Virus record (IMG/VR): IMGVR_UViG_3300031787_000320 | Coordinates: 1 to 39,497 of that record | DNA: 39,497 nucleotides | Source: a virus | Direction: 5' to 3' (one strand) | Shown here: positions 29,647-38,337 of the stretch, in pieces | How the letters are laid out: each line of letters begins with the position of its first letter | Position numbering within the stretch: position 1 is the first letter of the stretch | Position numbers and translations under genes: made by a program | The notes under the pieces: model-generated | The model's input: the letters and a program-made list of their open reading frames with translations, nothing else | Told to the model about the DNA's origin: nothing | Databases searched by the model: none

Positions 29647-31079
29647 TAGATAACCATTTGTCTATACATGAGAGTAGAAGTATTCATCAGCATATACACA
29701 TAATGTATTTCGGTAGCCCCATCGTAGTATGTGGCATCAAATGCCGTATCTCCTACTATTGCAGCACCCTGCACACCTTGCATGGTTGTCCATCCGTTCA
29801 TGTTCGATTCGCTTAAATCCAACTCAAACCATCTATTTGTTTGATCCTTTTGAATGTACAATTTATCGTTGATGTATGTGTACTTCGTACCTGTGGTAAA
29901 AGTTTCCGTTGCAGGGGCGTAGGTAACACCCGATACCCAAGTATTAAGCGCTATATCGTAGTAGTCAAGTGTTGCAACACCACCACCCCGGAAAGAGTAA
30001 ATTCTACGACCGTTGATAATAACGCTTTCATCGCTCCATATTGTAGAACTTTCACCGTATATCCAATGTGCTGACATCCCGGCTACTGGTGCGCCTGCCC
30101 TTGCAGCCGTTGGCGATAATGTACTCCATGAGTTACCGGATATTGAGTAACGATACATTGTTACCGCACCGTTTCCGATATAGTAAATGAAGTCATCGTT
30201 ACCCTCAATTGAATATACCGAAGTTGCATCGGGTGTGATAGTCCACGTTGGAACGGTTAAGGTAGTTCCTGTGTTAGAAGTGATTGCACGAATCTGCCCT
30301 GCCCCTGTTCCCGATACAATTCTTACTTGATAGTTAGTCCATTGGTTTGTTGTCCATGTCTTTGCACTATTTACAAGTGTAGTACCTGTTGCAGATGTAG
30401 CGGTACCTGTTGCGAATGCTTTATAACCGCTATTGAGCCATGAAGGAGTGCTGATTAATTTGCCATCTGTAGCAAGCGATGCAGGTAATCCGGTGTTAAC
30501 AAGTGTAGTCCATGTATTGGTGGCGAAGTCGTATTTCTTAAACGAACCGGATGCCAAAGTTCCCGAGCCGAGTACATACCATACCGGAGTACATAGGCGG
30601 TACACGGTTGATGAAGTAAATGCGGATGCCTGGGCTGCTACGGTGATAGTAGCGGTTGCCCCTATGGTATTAGAAACTATAGGAAGTGTTACCCCGGCAT
30701 TTGGACCGGATATAATGTGAATAGAATACCCTGCCAAAGACCGGGCAAGTGTTTGGTTGGTTATAATTGTAGTAGTTGTACCACCTGTAGCCGTTAACGA
30801 TGCAGCCGCAACGGTTGTACCTGTACTCCATGCACCTGCTACGCCTGCTGCCCCTGCTGCCAATGTACCTGCCAAAGCTGGGGATGGAGTTTGCACCCAT
30901 CCATCTTCAAAGGGATTGTATAGGTATGCAACCGTTACCGCTTGCACGTATAATTGTTGCTGGCGAAAGTGCCGGGAGGATGCGATGAAGCTACCTGCAA
31001 CGGATGCAACCGGAGCCGGAGTAACTTGTTCCCATCTTTTGAGGTCTAATAATTTTCTATTTCCGTTAGTGGTTGCCAT
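29646..31079 (-). CDS. Kelch-like virion appendage protein (477 aa)
   Basis: Several Kelch-type blades (KYDFATNTWTTL near 183, MYRYSISGNSWSTL near 308, YYDIALNTWVSG near 374) suggest a beta-propeller. Two copies of an inserted strand-rich unit occur near residues 121-147 (IISGPNAGVTLPIVSN) and 254-280 (IVSGTGAGQIRAITSN). Probably a tail or baseplate decoration that may bind glycans or proteins. No enzyme motif is seen. One-base TAATG overlap with the upstream gene. Confidence 0.65.
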   Translation of the reverse strand: MATTNGNRKLLDLKRWEQVTPAPVASVAGSFIASSRHFRQQQLYVQAVTVAYLYNPFEDGWVQTPSPALAGTLAAGAAGVAGAWSTGTTVAAASLTATGGTTTTIITNQTLARSLAGYSIHIISGPNAGVTLPIVSNTIGATATITVAAQASAFTSSTVYRLCTPVWYVLGSGTLASGSFKKYDFATNTWTTLVNTGLPASLATDGKLISTPSWLNSGYKAFATGTATSATGTTLVNSAKTWTTNQWTNYQVRIVSGTGAGQIRAITSNTGTTLTVPTWTITPDATSVYSIEGNDDFIYYIGNGAVTMYRYSISGNSWSTLSPTAARAGAPVAGMSAHWIYGESSTIWSDESVIINGRRIYSFRGGGVATLDYYDIALNTWVSGVTYAPATETFTTGTKYTYINDKLYIQKDQTNRWFELDLSESNMNGWTTMQGVQGAAIVGDTAFDATYYDGATEIHYVYMLMNTSTLMYRQMVI

Positions 31080-31525
31080 TATGTTACGTTTATATTTCTT
31101 CTTAAATTGTCAGCAGTCATTCTTTCAAAGGATGGTATCTGTGAGTTTGCTGCTTGTCCTCCTATTGTTGCAAGGTTGGTAATGTTCCATGTACCTGATT
31201 GCGTTACGGCAGGTGTACCAACTGATACTGTACCAGATACGGGTTGAGTAACACCCGAACCATCTACCAACATACGGCCCGTTAATGGGTTGACCTGTGC
31301 CATACCAATAGACTTTTGCAGCGATACGATTGCCATCCGCATTGCTTCAATAGCTTCAATCAGTTCACCATAAGCGGCAATAGGCATAGGGTTTGCATCG
31401 CTTACATCGGTTGCAACTCCATCGCCACCGATTCCCACCTTTACCCGTTGATGCAGTACTCCTGCAATCTCATCGGCTGCGATTGTAGCACCCGAACCCG
31501 GTGTATATCCGACATTATCTGCCAT
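31079..31525 (-). CDS. Virion structural protein (148 aa)
   Basis: MADNVGYTPGSGATIAADEI then AGVLHQRVKVG...GVATDVSDANPMP. This 'GYtPGtGa.iaaDei.gv.hqRvKv..G.dG...dvs..nP.P' pattern is common in tail-region proteins of very different phages. The C-terminus is Ser/Thr/Gly-rich beta (VSGTVSVGTPAVTQSGTWNI). Function presumably structural. Confidence 0.7.
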   Translation of the reverse strand: MADNVGYTPGSGATIAADEIAGVLHQRVKVGIGGDGVATDVSDANPMPIAAYGELIEAIEAMRMAIVSLQKSIGMAQVNPLTGRMLVDGSGVTQPVSGTVSVGTPAVTQSGTWNITNLATIGGQAANSQIPSFERMTADNLRRNINVT

Positions 31526-31526
31526 G

Positions 31527-31937
31527 TTATTGTAGAGTTAAAAGTCCATTAGTCTGATCGAAGTCAACTGAAAGCGATTCCCCAGCATTGAGCGTTAAGG
31601 CAGTGCCGTAATCATACCATCCAATTAACGGACCACCTGCAGCAGTAGAGTTGTAAACTACCACATACCGGAAAGGCCCTGTACTTCCCCCTGTAGAGGT
31701 TAGCGTAAGGTCAGCGACTATAAGCCGGTAAAGCCCGGCACTCTGTGAGGATGATGTACGGGTGATGTTACGGGTGGAAAGGTTGGTGTAGGTTATCTCC
31801 GTAATATTTGCCAGTACGGTGTTACCTGCAACGGGTGCCGTATTGGTGAGTGCCAACGTTAATTGGTCAGCACCTAGGTCATGCACTTTCTCTGCCACCG
31901 CTTCTACGAAAGAATTGAATTTATTGAATACCGCCAT
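31527..31937 (-). CDS. Virion structural protein (136 aa)
   Basis: MAVFNKFNSFVEAVAEKVHD, LTLALTNTAPVAGNT and GESLSVDFDQTNGLLTLQ. The opening helix 'KF..F.e.va.kvHdLga..l...LtNtaP' and the closing 'L.aGEs..VdFd..nG.ltl' recur in virion proteins of many tailed phages. Likely decoration or tail appendage. One base upstream of the next gene. Confidence 0.75.
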   Translation of the reverse strand: MAVFNKFNSFVEAVAEKVHDLGADQLTLALTNTAPVAGNTVLANITEITYTNLSTRNITRTSSSQSAGLYRLIVADLTLTSTGGSTGPFRYVVVYNSTAAGGPLIGWYDYGTALTLNAGESLSVDFDQTNGLLTLQ

Positions 31938-31964
31938 TGTATATGATTATGGTGTAAAATTACG

Positions 31965-32507
31965 TCAATTCTTTGACCTAAAATGTGCTAGGGTTGCAGC
32001 CAACTTCCGGGCTATGCCGTTCTTATTCGCCTGGTAAAGTTTCATATCCGTTGGGTTGCTAATGAAACAAACCTCTATCAGCACATTTTCTGCGTTAGGT
32101 CGCATCCAGCCAAGTGACTTACGGGCCGTTTCCGTTTCTGGTTTTACCCCTCTATCCCGAAAGCCAAACACGGTAAAGCAGTGCAGTAGTTCTTTTGCTA
32201 GATTGAGTTCAAATGCCGATGCCTTTTCAGGCACAATAACCTCACTTCCCTTTGCTTCGGGATTGGCTGCTGCGTTCCAATGTATGTCAAGTAGGATGTC
32301 ACCTGTGGTGAACTTACCCCGTAACCATAACAATGTTTGCTTCAATGCGTTCTTATCATCATCGGTCAGGGCAGTAATGCCGAGTGCCTTAAGTTCTGCT
32401 ACAACAAGGTTACGCAGTTCTATTGCTAAATCACGTTCAATATAACCATTCCCGGATGCTCCGGGGTCTATACCTCCGTGTCCTGCTGAAATGATTATTT
32501 TTCTCAT
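31965..32507 (-). CDS. N-acetylmuramoyl-L-alanine amidase (Amidase_3), endolysin
   Basis: 180 residues, an amidase_3 domain with nothing else. Zinc ligands and catalytic residues: His10 (SAGHGGIDPGA), Glu24 (GYIERDLA), His76 (DIHWNAA) and Glu145 (VLIEVCFISN). It cleaves the amide bond between MurNAc and the peptide stem. No signal peptide is seen, so release to the periplasm needs a holin. It follows the spanin candidate with an ATGA overlap, and holin-like genes lie just upstream. Confidence 0.92.
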   Translation of the reverse strand: MRKIIISAGHGGIDPGASGNGYIERDLAIELRNLVVAELKALGITALTDDDKNALKQTLLWLRGKFTTGDILLDIHWNAAANPEAKGSEVIVPEKASAFELNLAKELLHCFTVFGFRDRGVKPETETARKSLGWMRPNAENVLIEVCFISNPTDMKLYQANKNGIARKLAATLAHFRSKN

Positions 32508-32995
32508 CGTAATATATTGTATTTTTTACCAGTCATGTAGAACAGAACTATGATAACAATACCTAGTATTAGATACCAGGGTGTTTTTTTCGTTTCTTTC
32601 GTTTGCGTGTTCGTTGCAGTTGTTGCCGATTGTGCAAAATTCGCCTTTCCTATTGTGCTATCTTTAGAGATGCCATTCTCCCTCATCTCCTTTCGCATCT
32701 TAATATTTTCATAAATGATGCGTTGGCGAATTTGAGGAACCTCCGTGTAAGTGGTATCAAATATCTCAATTGTCTTTGTAACAAATTCCTGTAATTCGGT
32801 TGTCAGTTTGGTAGTGTCCACTACTTTGACGTGTACGGTATCCCGTACAAATACCGTGATTGTTTCGGTCTTGCTGCTGCTTTTGGCTTTCTTACTACCG
32901 TTGCAGGAAACTAATGTTAGTATTACTGCAATGGTTACAATGGTAAGAAGTGCTATCCAAAATTTATTCTCCGGCTTTGGGTTCGATAATGTCAT
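32504..32995 (-). CDS. Putative unimolecular spanin (lipoprotein with C-terminal transmembrane segment)
   Basis: Start placed at ATG 32995; another at 33010 is possible. The N-terminus (PENKFWIALLTIVTIAVILT followed by LVSC) reads as a lipoprotein signal with Cys at residue 31. The tail ends WYLILGIVIIVLFYMTGKKY, a transmembrane helix. The middle (about 100 residues) is polar and partly coiled (TELQEFVTKTIEIFDT). Outer-membrane lipid anchor plus inner-membrane helix is the u-spanin plan, known in phage T1 gp11. Position between holin-like genes and the amidase fits. No family match can be confirmed here. Confidence 0.6.
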   Translation of the reverse strand: MTLSNPKPENKFWIALLTIVTIAVILTLVSCNGSKKAKSSSKTETITVFVRDTVHVKVVDTTKLTTELQEFVTKTIEIFDTTYTEVPQIRQRIIYENIKMRKEMRENGISKDSTIGKANFAQSATTATNTQTKETKKTPWYLILGIVIIVLFYMTGKKYNILR

Positions 32996-33206
32996 ATTCT
33001 TCGTTTGCAAGTAATGCTGAAAATACTTCCAGCAGGGTTGGTAAAAATGCGATGATGGTTGCCACGTTAGCCATTTGCTTATCGGTCAGGTGGAATATCT
33101 GAAACACGGCCATAACGGTGGGGCCTGACAATAGGCCTATAATTCGCTTTGATTTTCTATACCATTTAGGGGAACGGTGGTTGACGTTAGTTAGACTTTT
33201 TGCCAT
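32964..33206 (-). CDS. Holin-like small membrane protein (80 aa)
   Basis: Basic N-terminus (MAKSLTNVNHRSPKWYRKSK), then two hydrophobic segments (IIGLLSGPTVMAVFQIF and VATIIAFLPTLLEVFSALLA) and an acidic tail. Size, topology and location upstream of spanin and amidase fit a holin. The ends overlap both neighbours. Confidence 0.7.
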   Translation of the reverse strand: MAKSLTNVNHRSPKWYRKSKRIIGLLSGPTVMAVFQIFHLTDKQMANVATIIAFLPTLLEVFSALLANEEYDIIEPKAGE

Positions 33207-33363
33207 TGCTTTTTAGCTTTTGAATGTTCACTATTATAGTTACGATTGCTGAAAGTATAGTGCAGTACGTTGCGAACTGCGATGCCGTGATATTGGCAAA
33301 CATCCATAAAAAAACGGTGATTAATAGACCCCTTACGGATGTTCCGTCAACGTGCTGCTCCAT
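33187..33363 (-). CDS. Small membrane protein, possible second holin or antiholin (58 aa)
   Basis: ATG 33363 to TAA 33187, overlapping the 80-residue gene by 20 bases. Hydrophobic segments RGLLITVFLWMFANI and FATYCTILSAIVTIIVNI, then a Lys-rich end (KLKSNGKKSN). Small size and place in the lysis cassette suggest a holin-like or regulatory membrane protein. Confidence 0.6.
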   Translation of the reverse strand: MEQHVDGTSVRGLLITVFLWMFANITASQFATYCTILSAIVTIIVNIQKLKSNGKKSN

Positions 33364-33366
33364 TGT

Positions 33367-33705
33367 TTAACGCTTTATTAGTTTGTAGAAGTTGAGAATG
33401 AAATCGTCTATGAGTGTGTTATCTGTTCCCCATTGCTGCACTGTGGCAGCAGGAATAGGTACGTTACCATCTGTTATTTTCTTTCCCTTCTTATCGTATG
33501 CCACAACATAGGCGGTGCAGCCCTGTGCGGTATCTCTGCCAAGTCCGAATACTACCCACGTTATCTGCGTGATAGTATCTTTTGTTAGCTTGTTGAACTC
33601 AACTGCAATAACCTGTATGGCAGCCGGGATGGTGTCTGTTTGTACTTCCACCTGTACGGGTGCGGTGGTTGTGATTGCGATTGCGGTGAGTAGTGCGGTT
33701 ATCAT
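33367..33705 (-). CDS. Small secreted hypothetical protein (112 aa)
   Basis: The N-terminus MITALLTAIAITTTAPVQVE resembles a short Sec signal. The rest is soluble beta/alpha (ITQITWVVFGLGRDTAQGCT, AYVVAYDKKGKKITDGNVPI). Overlaps the neighbouring membrane-protein gene by four bases (ATGA). Role unknown; it may act in the envelope during lysis or entry exclusion. Confidence 0.55.
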   Translation of the reverse strand: MITALLTAIAITTTAPVQVEVQTDTIPAAIQVIAVEFNKLTKDTITQITWVVFGLGRDTAQGCTAYVVAYDKKGKKITDGNVPIPAATVQQWGTDNTLIDDFILNFYKLIKR

Positions 33706-34001
33706 TTGCGTAAAAGTTTATAAGTTAATTCAAAGCCAAAAGACCATGCTAACATTAGCAAAATTACGTTACCTCCGCCATAAAAAATAGCGGTAGCGAT
33801 TGAGATGAGCATCCCGTATTTTACAAGGTGCCATCCGTCAAGTCGGACAATACCAAGCGTATTCGGTACAACCTTCCACGAATAGTTCGGATTCCACCAA
33901 TCCCGATTGAGGTGGCTGAAAATGGATTTGTCAAAGTGCCACATTAACACATCCATCCATCCGTTGAAAGCACCTGCGAGTATTATGAATATGTATGACA
34001 T
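33702..34001 (-). CDS. Small membrane protein (99 aa)
   Basis: Hydrophobic segments at SYIFIILAGAFNGWMDVL and YGMLISIATAIFYGGGNVIL, with aromatic-rich loops (RDWWNPNYSW). Proteins of this kind ('gafnG.mDtl..h...f......W.n...Sw') occur near lysis genes of Bacteroidota phages, function unknown. One-base overlap with the fibre gene. Confidence 0.65.
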   Translation of the reverse strand: MSYIFIILAGAFNGWMDVLMWHFDKSIFSHLNRDWWNPNYSWKVVPNTLGIVRLDGWHLVKYGMLISIATAIFYGGGNVILLMLAWSFGFELTYKLLRK

Positions 34002-35275
34002 TAGTTAGATATTATTTTCCAGTTAGTGCCATCGCACATGATAGTAATTCGTGACCATTGAGTAGATAGCGTTTGGGTTGTTGCCCCATCAATGGTTTCA
34101 GCACCGTTTCCATCTACCGTAATTGTACCTGTGCCAGAGTTCTTTATTATTAGTATTCTCCCTGCGTTGCCCGATGCTGCAAATAGTGTTATGGTAAATG
34201 TACCCGTTGTACAGTCAATCAGGTAATCGCTTGTTGTTGCGTTGTATGCCGTTGTACGGGCAAGATATGCCTGTTTCATGCCTGTCATGGATGCAGAGCC
34301 TACAACATTTAACTTATCTACTCCGTTGTTAGTGTTTGAATTTACATTTAACCAGCCATCTCCGATTACAGAAGCATTGTCATAAAAGGTACTACCTCCC
34401 TTACCTGCGTTTGCGTTAAATAGAAAGCACAATGTAAATGTGGGTGAGTTATTTCTATGGTAAAATTCAAAGTTACCCGTTGCGTTGTTTCCCAATATTC
34501 TCCCTGCCCATCCGCTTGAAGAACTATTGGCAAGCATAGTAAGGTTAGTATTAGCCGTACCCGACCCCATGTCAAGGTTATTAGTTATCTGTGCGCTATT
34601 AGTAACCGATAAATTCTGTGCCGTTGCCCTTGCCGATACATTCATACCCCCACTCACCTGCAATTTATCTACTCCGTTGTCGGTGGTTGTGCCGATCAGT
34701 GCGTTACCCCCGGAAGTGATACGCATACGTTCCAATGAGTTTGTCCACAACCCCATACTACCTGTTGTTCGTGCATCCCCTGAAATAAATGTCGCACTAT
34801 TCACATTGGTATTTTCTTCAAAAGTGAAGTAAGAAACATTCTCGTCAGTATTTTTGCTTCTTATTTCTGTTGTTACTCTTGCTATACCATTAACATCTAA
34901 TTTATATCCCGGAGTTGTACTACTTATTCCGACATTGCCTCCTGGAGTTATAGTCATAGCTACCGAAGATGCAGAGTCAACTATTGATGAATTTCCTAAT
35001 GTTGTCGCTCCTGTGAACTTTGATACTCTGTTAGTTGTACCACTAACCGAACCACCCCCAACTTTTACCCACGTTCTTTTATACTTCACATAAAGCGAAC
35101 TATCAGCCGGCCTAATCAATATCTGTGAACTATCAGCAAGTACCCCAGCAGCCGTGTCCTTTGTAGGAATACCCAAGCCGTTAACATAACGAACCTTGCT
35201 ACCAGTCTGCTGCCATTGGGCGGTAGCGGTAAGGGAACATAAAGTGAGGGCAATAATTAAGAATCTTTGTAACAT
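34001..35275 (-). CDS. Tail fibre-like protein with N-terminal signal peptide (424 aa)
   Basis: The N-terminus MLQRFLIIALTLCSLTATAQ is a convincing Sec signal with cleavage after TAQ. Fibre repeats follow: GNVGISSTTPGYKLDVNG and two copies of a 'TDNGVDKLqVsG' type (one NNGVDKLNVVG), typical of trimeric tail-fibre shafts of Bacteroidota phages. The C-terminal domain (ILIIKNSGTGTITVDGNGAE) fits a receptor-binding tip. It is downstream of the tube-like protein. Signal peptides are rare on virion proteins; export and later assembly or a surface role are both possible. Confidence 0.75.
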   Translation of the reverse strand: MLQRFLIIALTLCSLTATAQWQQTGSKVRYVNGLGIPTKDTAAGVLADSSQILIRPADSSLYVKYKRTWVKVGGGSVSGTTNRVSKFTGATTLGNSSIVDSASSVAMTITPGGNVGISSTTPGYKLDVNGIARVTTEIRSKNTDENVSYFTFEENTNVNSATFISGDARTTGSMGLWTNSLERMRITSGGNALIGTTTDNGVDKLQVSGGMNVSARATAQNLSVTNSAQITNNLDMGSGTANTNLTMLANSSSSGWAGRILGNNATGNFEFYHRNNSPTFTLCFLFNANAGKGGSTFYDNASVIGDGWLNVNSNTNNGVDKLNVVGSASMTGMKQAYLARTTAYNATTSDYLIDCTTGTFTITLFAASGNAGRILIIKNSGTGTITVDGNGAETIDGATTQTLSTQWSRITIMCDGTNWKIISN

Positions 35276-35284
35276 AGTAAGTAT

Positions 35285-35974
35285 TTATTGAACTAAAATA
35301 ATAATTTTTTCTCCTGTGAAAAATGGTACACCGCTATCAACGGCAAGTGTACCCGTGCTAATGGTCCACGTGCAACCAGTACCCGGTGACCCACTATAGA
35401 CAATGGTCTCAAATGCAGTACCTCCACGGCTACCGTATAACATTGTTTTACCTGCCCCACCGGGAATAGCAATGGAAGTTTCACCACCAGCAGCGGTGTA
35501 TTGTAATACCTGTACCGTTGTACCCTGAATAAGTATCCCCACAGGCGTAATGGTGGTTCCTGCTAACGAGTATGGACCTGTACCCTGAAAGGTTGCCTGA
35601 TACGTTCCGATGTCCTTATTTGCGCCCGTAATGCTTATTGACTGCAACCATACCAACCCCGAAACAATGACCAAGCCCCCAGCAGTGCCATTGTCTATAA
35701 CGAACTTAATCAGATGGACTTCACGGTCCAACTGCGACTGCAACATAAAAAGGTATGAATAGTCATCCAATACCACCAACCCATCGGCTGAAATTGACCA
35801 ATTTGCAACGTCTGGACGGCTCTCCTGAAACCATGCGGAGTTGACATTGGTTACCTCCATCGCATTAACACTAACGTTCAATGTGCAAGTTCTTGCGCAA
35901 GCAATCAGCGTGTCGGTATTCGCTATGGAATTGTATTTGTAGATGTTTAGCTTTTGGCCGGTTACTGGTGTCAT
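35285..35974 (-). CDS. Tail tube-like protein with extra C-terminal domain (229 aa)
   Basis: The central part, RPDVANWSISADGLVVLDDY then VWLQSISITGANKDIGTYQA, follows TP901-1/phi13-type tail tube proteins (W.vs.dg....d.......G.....sls..g...d..ty...f.G.G). A second module from about residue 145 (ILIQGTTVQVLQYTAAGGE...) is Gly-rich beta and may be an adhesion domain. It lies after the tail-tip gene and not before the tape measure, so it may be a specialised tube-like tip or fibre-adaptor protein. Confidence 0.65.
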   Translation of the reverse strand: MTPVTGQKLNIYKYNSIANTDTLIACARTCTLNVSVNAMEVTNVNSAWFQESRPDVANWSISADGLVVLDDYSYLFMLQSQLDREVHLIKFVIDNGTAGGLVIVSGLVWLQSISITGANKDIGTYQATFQGTGPYSLAGTTITPVGILIQGTTVQVLQYTAAGGETSIAIPGGAGKTMLYGSRGGTAFETIVYSGSPGTGCTWTISTGTLAVDSGVPFFTGEKIIILVQ

Positions 35975-35975
35975 A

Positions 35976-38336
35976 TTATGTACAATCTATTCCTAGTGTT
36001 AAATTTGATCCGGATATAGTGAATGGAGTGAACATCCTTGCACATATAAACGAACCAGGGGTCAAAGTTACATTGTATAACCAAGTTCCATCGCATTTCT
36101 GATACCCACCTGTCCAGTTAAATGGTGAAGTATTTGTATAGCGTTTGCAACTTGGAGGCAATAATGCAGGGTTAGCCGGGTCTATAAGGGTGTATGGTAA
36201 TATTTCATCCCTAATTTGTAGGGCATTTGCTTCTATGGTGTTACTGATAAAATTAAACTGTGAAGCCCCGAAAATATACCTGTTGTCATTGACGGACAAA
36301 GTAGGCGACGGGTCAGTTATTGCCATTGTATTAAGAAGCCCTATAAATTCAGTATTATTGAATAAGTTATACTGACTAAACTGCATATTTATTTGTGGCT
36401 TTGATATGCAGTTAAAATATTGGTTAAATAATAAGGTACCTAAATTGATATAAAGCGTAGAAGATGCCCCGAATCTGTAAACATCTGTTAAAGGTGTATA
36501 ACTTGTATTAGTGTATATTGATTGAGTTTGATTAACTGCATTGTATGGAAATGGTAAACCAATTAACACATCAACCTCTTTTTTGTAAGGTGTAGGTGTT
36601 ACATCATTATAAATAACTCTACTGGATACAGGGTATGATGATTTTCTTGTTACAGATGCAAGATACAAGGCATTTACCTCGCTTGCTCTAACATTAAAAT
36701 ATATTACAAGTGTTCCACTTGCCGGGGCTGCTAATGTCTTTACATTTGTTTCTTTTATCCTGTCAGAGTTTTGTGGCGCTCCATAATAAGCAGTGCTATC
36801 ATTATAAACCCAATAAGGTTCGTCATTGTTTTTCCTGTAATTCCAAAAGTTTCCACCCCCAACATCAATACGAATAAATATTCTTAACAAGTCATTTACA
36901 TTGGTATAGGTTGCACCATAAACAAAAGTCAAATCTATTTCCTCGTTTTGTTGCACCTTGCCTGGTCTATCACAAATTAAAGTACTTGCTACCGTTCCAG
37001 CTACAATTCTTTGGCAAGTGAAATTATCAACAACAACTCTATCATAAATACCACTAACTCCTAAAGACTTTGTCCAATATATTGGCTCATTAGACGAATC
37101 TAATCTTGACAAATCTCCATTAGCTATTGTATTTTCAGGAAATTTAACATCACCTGTTATTTGAATACTATTATACCCTTTTTTTAATATTTTAACTTGC
37201 CCATTATTTATAAAGTAGAACGGTGTTAATGTATCATTTTGGTATGGCTTTATATCATACTTGATATTCTTTGTGCTTAAAGTATCAGCAACTAACTTCC
37301 AATTGGTAGTAAATACTCTGATACTATCAGATGCCTTTTCATTTACGGAAGTAAACCACCATTGCCCATTTGATTGATATAATTGCACTCCGAAAGACTC
37401 ACAAATCCTTTCTAATACTTCATAGCAACTTGGATATGTTGTTGAGTTTTTAAGAAATATCGCAGGTGCTAAATACAATTGCCTTATAGTGCTTGTACTT
37501 TCGCTCATTGCAACCGTTTGATAATAATTAACTGATGAATTGAATGTATATCCATCAGGAAGATAGATATTCATTAAACAATTGTTAATTATCTTTTGTA
37601 TCGTTTCAAGTCCGTTAACATCTCCTGTTGATGGGATATAGGGAATACTTTTCAACATCCCAAGTCCATCAATGCAGCTAAAAGTTATAAAGTTTCTTCC
37701 GGTAGTAAAAGGCAATGAAACGGTATCAAATAATATAAACCCTTGCCAAATCAAATAAGACGTACCATTGGCATAAAATTTCACATGATACTTTCTGTCA
37801 TCCGTTGTAGTAAAGTCCGGCAATGGCCCTACAAACGAAGTGAAGTCCGCTTGTATCGTAAATGTGGTAGGTAGTATCGGTTGGAATTGGTCATCGCCGG
37901 AAGCATTACAATTCATTACAAAAGGCTCCGGCCCTGTACCTACTGAATACACGCTCCCCGAATAACCTTTCTCCCAAATTTCAGCAGTAAAGGTATGCCC
38001 TGACTTCCCTATGGCGGATAGGGTATATTTTTTACCGTATGCAGGAGGAACAAGCAGAGAAGCAGTTTCGTATGGTGTTGTTGTTGCACCTGCTATAATT
38101 CCAGATGTTACAGACGAGCCGCCTGTAGCTGCTTGTTTATTTGGTGCAAAAATGTATATCTGTGGGGTATATGCAGTTTCGTAATTGTACCCTGTGACAT
38201 AATTAGTTCTTACTTCATTGTAAGCAAATGTTACAATTTCACCTTGACACGTTTGAAATTCAAAATATACAAATCCATCAGATGCAGCAGCTATATCTGT
38301 ACTTGAAACTGTTATTGTTAGTTTATTACACGCCAT
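35976..38336 (-). CDS. Tail tip / hub-like structural protein (786 aa), complete copy
   Basis: Complete 786-residue protein of almost entirely beta structure. N-terminus MACNKLTITVSSTDIAAASD; IWQGFILFDTVSLPFTTGRN, FSCIDGLGMLKSIPY and VLERICESFGVQLYQSNGQW form a conserved central region. This architecture is common for large proteins directly after the tape measure in Bacteroidota siphoviruses and is best read as a tail-tip/hub component. No enzymatic motif is seen. The left end of the window carries a diverged copy. Confidence 0.75.
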   Translation of the reverse strand: MACNKLTITVSSTDIAAASDGFVYFEFQTCQGEIVTFAYNEVRTNYVTGYNYETAYTPQIYIFAPNKQAATGGSSVTSGIIAGATTTPYETASLLVPPAYGKKYTLSAIGKSGHTFTAEIWEKGYSGSVYSVGTGPEPFVMNCNASGDDQFQPILPTTFTIQADFTSFVGPLPDFTTTDDRKYHVKFYANGTSYLIWQGFILFDTVSLPFTTGRNFITFSCIDGLGMLKSIPYIPSTGDVNGLETIQKIINNCLMNIYLPDGYTFNSSVNYYQTVAMSESTSTIRQLYLAPAIFLKNSTTYPSCYEVLERICESFGVQLYQSNGQWWFTSVNEKASDSIRVFTTNWKLVADTLSTKNIKYDIKPYQNDTLTPFYFINNGQVKILKKGYNSIQITGDVKFPENTIANGDLSRLDSSNEPIYWTKSLGVSGIYDRVVVDNFTCQRIVAGTVASTLICDRPGKVQQNEEIDLTFVYGATYTNVNDLLRIFIRIDVGGGNFWNYRKNNDEPYWVYNDSTAYYGAPQNSDRIKETNVKTLAAPASGTLVIYFNVRASEVNALYLASVTRKSSYPVSSRVIYNDVTPTPYKKEVDVLIGLPFPYNAVNQTQSIYTNTSYTPLTDVYRFGASSTLYINLGTLLFNQYFNCISKPQINMQFSQYNLFNNTEFIGLLNTMAITDPSPTLSVNDNRYIFGASQFNFISNTIEANALQIRDEILPYTLIDPANPALLPPSCKRYTNTSPFNWTGGYQKCDGTWLYNVTLTPGSFICARMFTPFTISGSNLTLGIDCT

Positions 38337-38337
38337 A

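Noticed and set aside
30757-31182. Plus-strand frame across the Kelch-like and 148-residue genes
   Set aside because: Antisense to two coupled genes; composition (Val/Ala/Pro repeats) mirrors the Gly/Thr-rich sense proteins.
35976-38336. Diversity-generating retroelement acting on the tail-tip gene
   Set aside because: No reverse transcriptase or short template repeat is present; differences between the two copies are spread over the gene and not limited to adenines in one cassette.
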